Part shown: positions 33,016 through 44,415 of the stretch, in pieces | Numbering within the stretch: the first letter of the stretch is position 1 | Layout: the number at the start of each line of letters is the position of its first letter | Source: Mikania micrantha | Taxonomy: Eukaryota > Streptophyta > Magnoliopsida > Asterales > Asteraceae | Direction of reading: 5' to 3' | DNA length: 64,000 nucleotides | NCBI GenBank assembly: GCA_009363875.1 | Contig: CM018685.1 | Span: 53,765,087 to 53,829,086 of the forward strand | Made by a program: the position numbers and the translations under genes | The notes under the pieces: generated by a model | Told to the model about the DNA's origin: nothing | Database searches by the model: none | The model's input: the letters and a program-made list of their open reading frames with translations, nothing else

Positions 33016-36000
33016 ATGTCGGACCTGCAACTCGTTGGTGGAGTTAAGAAGTTGAACAATCAGAACTACAACACGTGGTCGACCTGCATCTCGTCATATT
33101 TGCAGGGACAGGATCTGTGGGAGGTAGTTCGGGGTCATGACACTGTTGAGCCCGCAAGGGAGACGGCAGAAGGGGTTCTTCGAAAATGGAGAGTCAAATC
33201 TGGAAAGGCGATGTTTATCTTGAAGACGACCGTAGAGGATGAAATCCTTGAACATATCAAGGATTCGGCTAACCCAAGGGAGGCTTGGGATACATTGGCT
33301 GAACTGTTGTCGAAGAAAAACGATGCCAAGTTGCAGCTTTTAGAGAATGAGTTGCTGTCAATTACTCAGAAAGGGTTAACGGTTTCACAATATTTTCACA
33401 AGGTGAAGAGCTTGTGTCGGGAGATTGGTGAACTTGATCCCCAATCGAGGATTAGTGATGCGAGAATGAAGCGTATCATAATTCATGGTTTGAAACCTGA
33501 ATATCATAGTTTTGTTGCAGCAGTTCAAGGCTGGCAAAATCAACCCACAATTGTTGAGTTTGAAAACTTATTGGCAAGTCAGGAATCTCTGACTAAACAA
33601 ATGGCAGGAGTGGAAGTGAAGCAAGAAAGTGAAGCCTTATATGCAGAGAAGAAGCAGAAGTTCAAGCCCAAGAACAACTATCGTAGCAACAAAAATAGTG
33701 ACCGGTCCAAGCACCAAGAAGGTGACAAGCGTTGGAGATCAAGTGACCCAGATGGAGACAAACGGTGGAGATCAAATGAAAAAAATGCCGGAAGCAGTGA
33801 TAGGAGATACCGGCATGGTAATAAGAAATTTCCCTTCAAGTGTTATAATTGTGGGGAAAGAGGTCACATAGCAAGGAATTGCCCAAAGCCACAAGAAGAG
33901 GGTAATGCGGCTACTGCAGTTCAAGAAGAATCCACATGGGATGCCGAGGCCTTCATGGCTCAAGTAGAGGAAGAGACTGCATTTGCAACTGAGTACAAAT
34001 CCAATAAACTAGATGATTGGATTGTTGACTCCGGTTGTTCAAACCACATGACCGGGGATAAAGGAAGGATCTCTAATCCGGTCCGTTATGGAGGAAGCAA
34101 GTATGTGGTCATCGCTGATAATTCACGCTATCAGATTGAGCACATGGGTGATGTTATTTTTGGAGGAAAGAACAAGAAACAAGAAGTTGTTCTAAATAAT
34201 GTCTATCATGTCCCAGGTATGAGAAAGAATCTATTTTCAGTATCTCAGATAACATCCACAGGAAAGTATGTTGTTTTTGGTCCCCAAGATGTTAAGATTT
34301 ATGATGAGTTCTCTACTCCATCCAAGCCAGTCTTGAGTGGAGAAAGACGAAACATCATGTATGTTTTGTCGGCTGAATCAGCCTACATAAACAAAACAAA
34401 GGGGACTCAAAATTCTGATCTATGGCATTCCAGGCTTGGGCATGTCGCCTATGATAAGCTAAGTTTGATGATGAAGAATAACTTAGTTGCTGGTCTACCG
34501 CAGTTAGAAGTTAGTAAAGATGTTGTTTGTCCTGGATGTCAATATGGGAAGTCACACCAGCAACCGTTTCATGCCTCGTTCTACAAGTCTTCGGCTCCCC
34601 TTGAGCTCATCCACAGTGATGTGTTCGGTCCAGTAAAACAAGCTTCAGTTGGGGGAATGAGGTTTATGATCACGTTTATTGGTGATTTTTCACGGTATGT
34701 TTGGGTGTTTTTCATGAAGGAGAAGGCTGAAGCTCTTGAGAAATTCAAGCTGTTTAGGTTGGAAGCTGAAAGGGACACAAATTCAGAAATCAAAAACTTA
34801 CGATCAGACAATGGAGGTGAATACATGTCTAAAGAGTTTTCTAATTTTCTGAGTGCACACAAGATAAAGCGGCAGTTAACGTGTCCTAACACCCCACAGC
34901 AGAATGGCGTAGCGGAGAGGAAGAATCGACATCTATCTGAAGTCTCCGGGTGTATGCTTCATGATAAAAATGTGCCCGGTCGGTTCTGGGCTGAAGCCAT
35001 GCATTCTGCAGCGTTTGTGATCAACAGAATTCCTCAACAACATCTTGATTATAAGTCACCTTATGAGAAGCTGTTTAAGGTGAAACCTAATGTTAGCTTC
35101 TTACGTGTTTTTGGAGCTGTTTGTTATGTGTTCGTTCCAGGTTCTCAAAGACATAAGCTGGAAAAGAAAGTTGTTAGATGCATCTTTGTGGGATATGATA
35201 AAGAGCGAAAAGGATGGCGGTGTTGTGAACCAGTAAGTGGAAAGTGTATGGTTTCACGTCATGTTGTGTTTGATGAAACGTCATCCTGGTGGTCCTCTTC
35301 AAACGAAGTTTTGCCAGACTCACAACAGTTAAAAGATGATCTTGAAAACAACCGAGTTAAGTTGACGCTGGATGAAACACCAGAAGTTGTCTCGGAACCT
35401 GTGATTGATAATTCAAGAGAAGAAGAGGTCGGGCGACAAGAACCTTGGCGAACTGGAGTGCATCAGACTCAATCTGAGTCTGAAGCGAGTTTGAGACGAT
35501 CATCTAGGGTTAAGCATCCAAATCCTAGATATGCCAACATGGCAGTAGTTACCACTAAGCCTATGGAACCAGAATCATTTCAACAGGCTAATGGCGTTAG
35601 CGAATGGCGGGATGCTATGCAAGAAGAAGTCGATGCGCTGATACGTAATGAAACGTGGGTATTAGTACCCAAACCTGTAGATGTAAACCCTATTTCATGC
35701 AAGTGGGTTTACAAGCTTAAATACAAGTCTGATGGATCTATAGACAGGTTTAAAGCGCGTTTGGTAGCACGAGGGTTTACTCAAGAATTTGGGCTTGATT
35801 ATGAAGAAACCTTTAGTCCGGTGGCCAAGTTAACTACTATTCGAGTTCTAGTGGCAGTGGCTATTAGTAAAGGATGGCCATTATACCAAATGGATGTTAA
35901 TAACGCGTTTTTGTATGGAACGCTGGATCATGTGATTTATATGATCCAACCCATGGGGTTTGAAAGCATTAGTCATCCTCATCACGTATGTAAGCTCAAG

Positions 36001-37083
36001 AAAGCTATTTATGGGCTCAAGCAATCTCCAAGGGCGTGGTATGGGAAGATTGCAGAGTTTTTAGAAGCAAATGGGTTTGGAAGTACACCCTCTGATGCAA
36101 GTTTGTTTGTCAAGCAACGTGGAACGAAAGTGGCAGCTGTGCTTGTATACGTGGATGATCTTGTTATTACTGGCGATTGGGTTGAAGAAGTGGAGCTGCT
36201 AAAAGTTAACTTATGTACCAGGTTTCGGATGAAGGACTTGGGAAAGCTGCATCGGTTTCTTGGTTTAGAGTTGAGTTTCATTAACAGAGATGCAGTTTTG
36301 CATCAGACTGTATATGCATCTGATCTCTTGTTAAAATTTGGTATGTTGAACTCAAAACCAGCTTGGACGCCTATGGATACTGGAGTTAAGCTATATTCAG
36401 ATGAAGGGCACAAGCTCGAAGAGGTTACTATGTACCGAAAGATCGTTGGTAGTTTAATTTATCTGACTCTAACGAGGCCAGATATTGCTTTCTCTGTGGG
36501 TGTTCTTAGTCGTTTCATGCAAGACCCGAGAAGACCTCATTTGTATGCTGCGCGAAGGGTGTTGAGGTATGTGAAAGCAACAGTCGGTTTTGGAGTTATG
36601 TTTAAGAGGGAGCAAGACATAAGTTTGGTTGGGTTTTGTGATGCGGACTACGGTGGTGATCCAAACAATAGAAGGTCAACTACAGGGTATGTGTTTACTC
36701 TTGGTCATGGGGCTGTTTCTTGGTGCAGTAAGTTGCAGCCAACAGTGTCTTTGTCCACTACTGAGGCTGAGTACCGTGCTTCAGCGTTAGCAGCTCAAGA
36801 ATGTACATGGTTGCTACAATTGTTACTTGACCTGGGTTTGAATCTAAAGAAGAAGGCTGTGCTTTGGTGTGATAATAGGTCTGCCATTCAGTTGGCAGAA
36901 AACCCTACATTTCATGCCCGTACTAAACACATTGAGATACACTATCATTATGTGAGAGAGAAGGTGCTGAATGGTGACATTGATCTAAAGTATGTAAGCA
37001 CTAATGAACAGGTAGCAGATGTTTTCACAAAGGGTTTAGTCAGAAGGAAGATGCTGGAATTTATGAAAACAAGCTGGGAATGA
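33016..37083 (+). CDS. Copia Gag-Pol polyprotein, intact
   Basis: An open frame runs from 32845, but the start is placed at ATG 33016, just after the primer site, giving about 1355 residues. Gag (KLNNQNYNTWS start) ends with the zinc knuckle CYNCGERGHIARNC (33841-33882). Protease has WIVDSGCSNHM (near 34018). Integrase has LWHSRLGH and a CxxC finger, then catalytic HSDVFGP (near 34612), SDNGGEY (near 34805) and NGVAERKNRH (near 34905). Reverse transcriptase has WKVYK-type start, QMDVNNAFLYG and the catalytic YVDDL at 36148-36162. RNase H has CDADYGG, STTEAEY and KHIEIHYH. No stop or frameshift interrupts it. The copia order (integrase before RT) is clear. I do not assign the lineage. Confidence 0.95.
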   Translation: MSDLQLVGGVKKLNNQNYNTWSTCISSYLQGQDLWEVVRGHDTVEPARETAEGVLRKWRVKSGKAMFILKTTVEDEILEHIKDSANPREAWDTLAELLSKKNDAKLQLLENELLSITQKGLTVSQYFHKVKSLCREIGELDPQSRISDARMKRIIIHGLKPEYHSFVAAVQGWQNQPTIVEFENLLASQESLTKQMAGVEVKQESEALYAEKKQKFKPKNNYRSNKNSDRSKHQEGDKRWRSSDPDGDKRWRSNEKNAGSSDRRYRHGNKKFPFKCYNCGERGHIARNCPKPQEEGNAATAVQEESTWDAEAFMAQVEEETAFATEYKSNKLDDWIVDSGCSNHMTGDKGRISNPVRYGGSKYVVIADNSRYQIEHMGDVIFGGKNKKQEVVLNNVYHVPGMRKNLFSVSQITSTGKYVVFGPQDVKIYDEFSTPSKPVLSGERRNIMYVLSAESAYINKTKGTQNSDLWHSRLGHVAYDKLSLMMKNNLVAGLPQLEVSKDVVCPGCQYGKSHQQPFHASFYKSSAPLELIHSDVFGPVKQASVGGMRFMITFIGDFSRYVWVFFMKEKAEALEKFKLFRLEAERDTNSEIKNLRSDNGGEYMSKEFSNFLSAHKIKRQLTCPNTPQQNGVAERKNRHLSEVSGCMLHDKNVPGRFWAEAMHSAAFVINRIPQQHLDYKSPYEKLFKVKPNVSFLRVFGAVCYVFVPGSQRHKLEKKVVRCIFVGYDKERKGWRCCEPVSGKCMVSRHVVFDETSSWWSSSNEVLPDSQQLKDDLENNRVKLTLDETPEVVSEPVIDNSREEEVGRQEPWRTGVHQTQSESEASLRRSSRVKHPNPRYANMAVVTTKPMEPESFQQANGVSEWRDAMQEEVDALIRNETWVLVPKPVDVNPISCKWVYKLKYKSDGSIDRFKARLVARGFTQEFGLDYEETFSPVAKLTTIRVLVAVAISKGWPLYQMDVNNAFLYGTLDHVIYMIQPMGFESISHPHHVCKLKKAIYGLKQSPRAWYGKIAEFLEANGFGSTPSDASLFVKQRGTKVAAVLVYVDDLVITGDWVEEVELLKVNLCTRFRMKDLGKLHRFLGLELSFINRDAVLHQTVYASDLLLKFGMLNSKPAWTPMDTGVKLYSDEGHKLEEVTMYRKIVGSLIYLTLTRPDIAFSVGVLSRFMQDPRRPHLYAARRVLRYVKATVGFGVMFKREQDISLVGFCDADYGGDPNNRRSTTGYVFTLGHGAVSWCSKLQPTVSLSTTEAEYRASALAAQECTWLLQLLLDLGLNLKKKAVLWCDNRSAIQLAENPTFHARTKHIEIHYHYVREKVLNGDIDLKYVSTNEQVADVFTKGLVRRKMLEFMKTSWE

Positions 37084-37108
37084 AGCAAGTAGGTGTTGAG
37101 AGGGAGTT

Positions 37109-37427
37109 TGATGACATGGCAACACCAACTTAACATTTACGTGTGCATGGATCTTGGAGTTGGAAAGTCTTTGTTTATGTTTATTTTATTTAATTTAGTT
37201 TGCATGTTTTATTCACGTATGTAAGTGGACCTACTAGATAGGAATAGTGTGCTAGTGGGTAGTTTCAAGTTTCTCTTTCCTTATGTACTGGTTTGCAACT
37301 TTTGTTTTGGTTAAGTCATTTTTCAAGGAAATCCTTTTTCAGAAAATACAATTTGTTTGTATTTGGTTTGCTTTTTCTCTGATAAAGGTGATTGTGTATC
37401 ACGAGGCTATCACTTGTAAGGTTAACA
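37109..37427 (+). repeat. 3' LTR of copia element
   Basis: Partner of 32671-32989. Differences: GCAG/GCAA in the middle, and TATAACGATGC/TATCACGAGGC near the end. Confidence 0.95.
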
Positions 37428-37432
37428 GTAGT

Positions 37433-37763
37433 TGTCATCGTGATTAAATACCCATATCGACAGAACGGATTTTTAACATTGTGTGTTTATATTTGGGGTT
37501 TTAGTCCTCGCGATTGACACTTGCTTTTGCGACAGTTCAACTTATTGTTTTAGGACGGATTAACAGCCGTTGATGCTGTTTTTTTTTGGCTGCATTTGAT
37601 TTGTATGTTGTCACGAACTCACAACCATCGTAATCAGATACCCATATCGACAGAGTGATAGGCCTAAATATTCTTTTTGGTATAATTTTAGTTTGATAGA
37701 TATAGTTTTTTTTCTTATGTTTAATATGGGATCACCGTCGTAATGCGCGGGGTAAACCCCTAG
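37433..37763 (+). mobile_element. Repeat remnant ending in a Helitron-like 3' end
   Basis: The segment contains two degenerate units with TACCCATATCGACAGA (near 37450 and 37630), and continues to the left of the copia element (31880-32665), which is inserted in it. It ends CGTCGTAATGCGCGGGGTAA then ACCCCTAG followed by T: a GC-rich hairpin-like stretch and CTAG next to T, as in Helitron 3' ends. No 5' end found. Confidence 0.4.
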
Positions 37764-37885
37764 TTACATACGAACTATAAAAAAAAATGAAAAATGAAAA
37801 AAACGAAATACTATTACCCAACGCTTGATTATTTGTAAAATTGGGTCCACTGGGTAGACAATTGGACCTGACTTGGCTGGTTGGT
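37764..37885 (+). promoter_or_regulatory. Distal upstream region of RLP gene 2, cut by gypsy insertion
   Basis: TAGACAATTGGACCTGACTTGG (from about 37854) corresponds to the RLP1 upstream region near 22114, and the match resumes at 47106 after the gypsy element. TTGGT at 37881-37885 is the target duplication. Confidence 0.7.
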
Positions 37886-40571
37886 TGTAACACCCCGACC
37901 GATGGCGGAAACATCGGGATGACACGAAGTGTAGATTGTTCATAGCTTAGGGTATAAAGTTGTAAATAATCATAAATAAACATTCAATGTAATTAAATCC
38001 ATCATTCAATACTAAGTCAAATAAATTCAAACCTAACTATTACATCATTTCAAATTCAAATTCAAATCCAAATACATAATTCAAACAAATAAACTAAATC
38101 AAATTCCATATCAATGCTAGTTTCCATTTCCACCTGAAACATGTTAAAATCAAGTGTCAACTCAAAGAGTTGGTGAGTTTCATAGGTTTTGACACTCAAA
38201 CCAAAAGGTTTAATAAAAATGATATAGATAATGATATATGTGAACTTTAAGCATAATGAACATAGTCAAAATGAACTAGCAAGTAAAGCAGATCAACAAA
38301 TGATAACAAATGATGATTGACCTATGATTAGCATTACTAGAATGCTCAAATAGTAAACTATCACCGCGGGCCTCCCCCGAAGGGTAAATCAAACAACGGT
38401 GGGATGGTCGGTCCAATAGATCTATCATAGTCACTAAAATGAATGTGATCAATGCCTATGCTTAGCTAAAGTTCACTAACTATAAGGCCATTAGCTAAGT
38501 TCACAAGTAAATGAAATAAATAAGTTGCATGTTTCACCCCTAAAACAAAAATAGTAAAAGAGGGGCTATGAAGACTCACCTTAGTGTATGAAGTAGTCTT
38601 TGCAAGTAGCTGTCAAAGTATAGTTCAATGATGTCCAACACAAATTCAATGTTCACCTAAATAGTTCAATAGGCATATGTTATCATAACTATGTCTTTCT
38701 ATGGATCTATCTAAGTTCTAAAATGGGTCTATGGGTTCGATTTATTTTGAATAAACACAATTAGATTTGTTATGATTTAAGTGAAAATAGTAAAATGTTT
38801 AAATTACAAATGTTGACTTTAAGGTATTTCTTTAAAAAAAAAAAAAATAGAAGGTAATTATTGTATGTTTAAACAAAAATAACCATTTAGAATAATTTTA
38901 TTAACAATTATTCGAATTATTAAAATTTGTAATATATTCATAACATAAGTTCATAAAAATAATTCACATATTATGATTAAAACATTTGTAAATATTATGT
39001 TTATAAGATTTAATAATTTTATTTAAAGCTATTAACTTACTAAAATAGACAAGTAAATAAATAAATGAATAAAAGAGAAATTAAGTTATAAAACAAATAA
39101 AATTTTTAAGGCTTATTTGAAAACAACTTGTATTTATAAAGTTTATAAGATGTAAAAGAAAAGAAAATATTTATTTTTATTAGAATGTATAAAATTTTTT
39201 TTTAAATAAATTCTAAATAGTCGAATACTAATATATACATTGTATTATTTATTTTATGATAATATTTTAATACAATTAATTTTTCTGTCAAAACAGTAAT
39301 AATAAAATGAAAATAAAAATTATGATTTTCAAATTAAAAAGTGTAGTTGGGCCAAAACCGCATAACCTGTTGGGTACCAAGATTCGAACCCGAGACCATA
39401 AGTCTCAAACCCAACACCCTAACCAGTTGTTCTAGGACTCAATACTGTCATATCCATCCGAAATAAAAGGTTTTATTTAAATGTTTATCCTTAATTCAGT
39501 AACAAGAGAGAAAAAGAACGAGCCCTAGATCCTTTTTCATCAAAATTCGTTCTAATTGTCTCCCGATTGTTACCCCAATCATGGGTCTTTTGTTCTAGAT
39601 CGAAAAACGAGTTGATTGGTGGAAGAAACACCTACCTTGGTCTGCTATTGGTTGGAGTTCGAGTGGAGAACAGGAGCGACGAAAACGAAACTTTGGTGCC
39701 TTGATTTTTCGAGTTTTATTGCTCTTTCTTGTTGTTTATCCTTACAGAGATGTTCGATGTGGTGGAGGAAGCATTTTGTGTGTTTTAATTTGATTTTTGT
39801 ACTCCTTTAAGGTAGTTTTTGAATTACGCGTTTTTGTTTCTTATTTTGGGTAACAATTCGAATTGATACGTGATTAAGAGGAGTAATAGTTGATTGTAAA
39901 CGAATCACACGCTCAAATCCTTCCTTATTTTAATCGTGATTAACTGTAATTGATTGGGATTAGCGATTTTGAATTTTGGGTTGTAGAGGGGGTCCATGGG
40001 TCGACCGGGTTGATCATGGGTGAAGAAGAAAAGTAGTTTGGACTTTGGCAATTTTGGTCCCTCCGAATTTCTTTGTAATAATTCAGATTCTAAATTGACA
40101 TTAATTGCCCCTGAACTTTATTTAATCCACGAATTTTAATTTGGTTTAATTAATTTAAACCCTATAAACTATTATAAGTAATAAGTTATACTTTTAGGAT
40201 GCTTTTAAATTCTATATAACTTACAACGTTATTTGTAATATTTGTTTAAGGTTTATGAAATTTAATTAAAGTATTTAAAATTTTGTAAATGTTTTATTTA
40301 TTTTTAAAAAAATTTGTTCTTGTGATTTTTATTAGAAATTTTATAATTAAAATCCATTTATTTGTTTAAGCTAAGTATTTACAAATAAGTTTTAAATCTT
40401 ATAAATGTATATTTTTCTTTAAAATTTGTGTTAGCTTTTATATTTTTAACTTGTCACATTTAACTCATGACATAAGTATTTAAACCACATACATACATAT
40501 ATATGTGTATTAAAGACGTCATAATTTATTTATAAATATAATTGTTTATTACAAATTTCAGAAATGTTACA
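37886..40571 (-). repeat. 3' LTR of the pol-less gypsy element
   Basis: TGTAACACCCCGACCGATGG...GAAATGTTACA on the plus strand. It contains the stretch TACCAAGATTCGAACCCGAG near 39377. A 64-codon ORF (39616-39810) is repeated in the other LTR and is not credible as a gene. Confidence 0.95.
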
Positions 40572-40606
40572 GTCTCCCCTACTTTTAGAAATTTCGTCCC
40601 GAAATT
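40572..40606 (-). promoter_or_regulatory. Polypurine tract and conserved palindrome
   Basis: Minus-strand AAGTAGGGGAGAC (40572-40584) abuts the LTR; AATTTCGGGACGAAATT lies at 40590-40606, matching the first gypsy element. Confidence 0.85.
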
Positions 40607-42430
40607 AAGAAGAACTATAATGGAATAGATGTGGACACTTTTTTTTTTTTTTTTTTGATTAATCTTAGTTCAGGTGAAAGTTCAAAGATTTGAATTGTTC
40701 ATTCGATTTGACCCCTATTTAAGAATAGTATGTCATACTAAGATCGAATCAAGTGACCAACGGTTAGTGAAGAGGTTCAAATATATATATATATTGTGCC
40801 TTGAAACGAGCATCATGATCAAATATGATGCTGAGGGCACACCAATAGAAAGCTTGTAGATTCTTGTATTTTCATTTCGATTCAAAAGGTGAAACCAAAC
40901 AACAACTTGGTTTCTAATTAAAAATTCGACACAACAAGACGTGCAAATTGCCCTAGGTCAAAGAAATTTGTCAAACTACGATTATGTTGTTATGCAGATT
41001 GATTTAGGTCCAATTGCTATAAATTTAGATACAACTCTTATTGTTGAGTGCAACCTTTACAACATTCGATTCTTGCAGTCGAACTCGTTAAGCAATTTGC
41101 CTTAACATTATTGTCTCATGTGTATTTATTTTTAGTTAAGGATATCTTAAAGACACAATGTCTTCAATCCTTTAATATAATGATGACGCTATCAAGTCCA
41201 TGTTTCGTGGAATATGTTTTGCTTCTTAGTATAAATTTTATTTGTTTGTGATCAATAGGAACAGCGTCAAATGATACGGTTGTAGATTACGTATTATGAT
41301 GTTATTTGTTTATTGTAAATTGTAGTATTGTTTATATGAGATCAAATCATTTGAAATGTTAACTTTATGTGTTGATGTTTGATGTGGGTTTGAAATTTGA
41401 AAAATTCTAACTAAAGATAGATAAATATGTATTGATCTTTCAAGTTTTTCATTTCAATAGTTTAATTGTTTTGATATAAGGATGACTAAAACCTTTGATT
41501 GTTGTATTATATAGAACTTTACACCAAGTCTTAGATTGCAAGAATTAATTGATTCAACCTCTAGGTCTAGTAAGATTTGTTCTCTTGATGATGATACTAA
41601 AACCTACAATCTTAACATTGATCAAGCTTTCGGTTCTACTCTCAATGTATTGTTGGTGCTTATATATAGGGTATACCGCAGCCAACCCACCACACCACCA
41701 ATACCTTGAAAGCATACCAAACGCCCATCAATACCACACAACATAAAATATTTCACTTTGTTTGATGTTTACACATAGTTCACCACATAGGTATAATTCA
41801 CATAGTTTTGACTAAGGTTAACTTCCTTGATGTTAACACTCAAATCCATGAATCCTAACATTGGTCAAGCTTTCGATTCTACTCCCAATGTATTGTTGGT
41901 GCTTATATATAGGGTATACCGCAGCCAACCCACCACATCACCAATACTTTGAAAGCATATCGATCACCTACCAATACAACACCACATAAAAATGTTTAGC
42001 CTTCGATGTTAACATGTACTTGTCCATATAGGTATAGTTCATAGTTTTCAACCAAAATTGGAGTTTAATTAATCATTCATCAATTGTGTCCTTTGTCTCG
42101 CATTCGTAGGATCTACATGTACTGCAAATTCACGTTCCGTGTGCACCCGTAACGGAAATTTGCCTTGCATGTTTATCCTACTTGCCGGTTATGGGAACAA
42201 TTGAGTGGATACAAGATCCATTAATGAAATGTGATCCTCGAAGTTCACAATACAATCATGTATTAGTTACTATCGATATGTTTACTATAAACCATTACTA
42301 TGTTAAATGGTCTATATAGTTTGTATTCTACCAATTAAAAGCTCAAAATTATAAACCACAAAAAATTTTTACTATCACTAGAATCAAGTAATAAAATGTC
42401 ATAACAATCATTTATCAGAAATACATCATT
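40607..42430. other. Interior of pol-less gypsy element, non-coding
   Basis: Where pol should be there is AT-rich DNA with no protease, RT, RNase H or integrase motif in any frame. It holds a T run (40636-40655) and a 243-bp tandem duplication. Small ORFs (40674, 41048, 41549) show no family features. Confidence 0.7.
41580..42060. repeat. Tandem duplication, 243-bp period
   Basis: Two units share CAATGTATTGTTGGTGCTTA followed by TATATAGGGTATACCGCAGC and CCAACCCACCACA; CAAGCTTTCG starts at 41623 in the first and 41866 in the second. Similar GCTTATATATAGGGCATACC occurs in the solo LTR near 3178. Confidence 0.88.
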
Positions 42431-43719
42431 CAACGTCTTGATTTGGTTGAGCATCTTGGACAACTAATTGAAGATTTCTAGCTCGAGTAAATCTTTGGTT
42501 ATTTCCAGCAAGTCGGGGGCACTGGTTTCGAAGGTGATTAGGGTCGCCACATTCGTAGCAAGCCCTTCCATTGGCTAAGGCAGGATTTTCAGGTGCAGCC
42601 TGTTGTTGGTTTAACTGTTGAACTTGTTGACCTTGCTGGACTTATGGTCCATTTCGACAGTAGTTCGCAAAATGGCCATACATTCCACAGCTCGTACAAA
42701 TTCTGCAAAGTCGAGTAGTGGGGTGATGATATCTGTAAATGTTGCAGAGTGGACTTGGCCCCACATATAGTTTGGTATTTGTCTTTGGGGCTTGTTGAAT
42801 TTGGGGCACCATAGGGGTCAGCACAACAAAATTTTGACTCTTTCGCTTGCGGTTGTTGAACTTTGAAGTGTTTGAGGTTTCAGCTTTGACCTCCTTTGAG
42901 AGTTCATTAGTGGTTGACTTGGATTCAACCTTCTTGGCACCCTTCCTTATCAAAGTACCTACCTTAACATGATTATCAGTTAAAGTTGCAGCAAGTCTGA
43001 TTGCATCTTCAAGAGTGGTAGGATTGCTACCAAAAACAGTATCTTGAATTTGCATTGGAAGGCCACCAATGTACTTTTCAATGGCTCGAGACAAAGGAGT
43101 GACCAAGTGTGGCACTAGTAGGCTAAGTTCATGAAAACGGGTCGTGTAAGTAAGGTTTTCCCTACTGTCTTGCTTGAGCTCCCAGAATTCAGCTTCAAGC
43201 TTCCTCATTTCGTTGCGAGGACAAAATTCATCAGTCATAAGTTGCTTGAACTCAGTCCAGGTCAAAGCAAGTGCAGCATCCGAACCCCTGGTTCGTTTCT
43301 CACTATTCCACCAAGTGTTCTTTTTTGAAAGACACTAGTAGCATACCGAACCTTAAGATTCTCAGGGCAGTCAGAATGGATAAAGGTGCTTTCTATACTT
43401 TCAAACCATTGGAGCAGTCCAGTTGCGCCTTCATGCCAATGAACTTAGCAGGGATACATGAATTGAAGTGTTTGAAAGTGCAAGTTGGATTTGCACCCCC
43501 ACCATTCCCATTGTTTTGAACCAGGTTCACATTTGCAGCTTGATTGAGTTGGGTCACCAAGGTGGGTAACACAACAGCCACTTGTTGTGAAATGATTTGA
43601 GCCAGCTCCTGAATAGTGGGGTTCGTGTTGTTGGTGTTATTTGTGTTGGTGTTGGTGTCATTGGTATTGTTGGTATTTCTACGAACACGACGAATAGGCA
43701 TGATTCTACAAGAGTTCAA
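42431..43719 (-). pseudogene. gag: Damaged gag of the pol-less gypsy element
   Basis: Three readable parts on the minus strand. 43719-43393: a basic start (MPIRRVRRN), an Asn/Thr simple repeat, and the start of the Gag domain (CTFKHFNSCIPAKFIG). 43265-42642: the rest of the Gag domain (MTWTEFKQLMTDEFCP, EAEFWELKQ) and a first zinc knuckle ending YGHFANYCRNGP. After an in-frame TAA the same frame continues to a second knuckle CYECGDPNHLRNQC and ends near 42436. A frameshift separates the first two parts. It matches the family of the gag at 11624-13210. It cannot make full-length Gag. Confidence 0.85.
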
Positions 43720-44399
43720 TTGAAAAAAAATTTAGAATTTATATAACTCAAAGAGTTCAAATAAGAAAATAGAGAGTTTAAATGGAAGTTCAATCACAAA
43801 TCAACATTTGGATTGTATTCCTAAAGGAACACTTTTGACAGATCAAAGTGTTTAAGTTCAATTTAACTTTCGAAAAGACATACTTTAGCCTATAGGTTCA
43901 TACTCACTCCAAGGGTTCCCAGGAAAGCATAACAGGTCCATCGGTTGATTTGGATTTATATGAAATGCTTTCCTAGACAGAACTCCCCAAAGTACAGGTA
44001 TTCCCCCTTCCAGATTGTATGCGTTTTCTAATCATTAAAATGAACCTAAAGACTATTGACGGGATTCAATATTAGACTTAGAAGTCTAAGATCATTCCTC
44101 ATGGTGACGATCCTCGTTCAAGTCGTAAGACAGGGGTTGAGAAGTTTTGAACCTTAAAGTCTAGCTTGTGCATATTAAGGTATCCTAAAGTAGGTTCAAA
44201 TATTTGACCTATCAAATAAGTACTCATATAAGCAACTATAACCTATCATGGCAACTAAGAGTTCAAATTAACAGTTCATGGCCTTGCATGGCAACTATAG
44301 AGTCCAAATAAGAGTTCATGGCTTAAGATTTCAAACTAAGGCATCCTATGGTTATAGTCTAGGTCATCTAGTTCAAATAACCTAATTCTCTATAACCCA
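43720..44399 (-). other. Leader of the pol-less gypsy element
   Basis: Non-coding sequence between primer site and gag. Unlike the first gypsy element it has no extra ORF and no minisatellite. Near the primer site the words GGTTATAGTCTAGGTC and CTATAACC are shared with the other element (15293-15335). Confidence 0.7.
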
Positions 44400-44412
44400 G
44401 GCTCTGATACCA
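44400..44412 (-). other. Primer binding site, tRNA-iMet
   Basis: Minus-strand TGGTATCAGAGCC, three bases from the 5' LTR. Confidence 0.95.
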
Positions 44413-44415
44413 ATC

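Larger units (their letters stand above)
32671..37427 (+). mobile_element. Ty1/copia retrotransposon, full length
   Basis: Two 319-bp LTRs, a tRNA-iMet primer site (TGGTATCAGAGC at 32992-33003), one long Gag-Pol frame, a polypurine run (GAGAGGGAGTT at 37098-37108), and the 5-bp duplication GTAGT on both sides (32666-32670 and 37428-37432). The LTRs differ at three places by eye (about 1 percent). All parts needed for autonomous movement appear present. Confidence 0.96.

Noticed and set aside
39616..39810. 64-codon ORF repeated identically at 46145-46339
   Set aside because: It lies inside both LTRs of the same young element, so identity reflects LTR identity and not coding selection.
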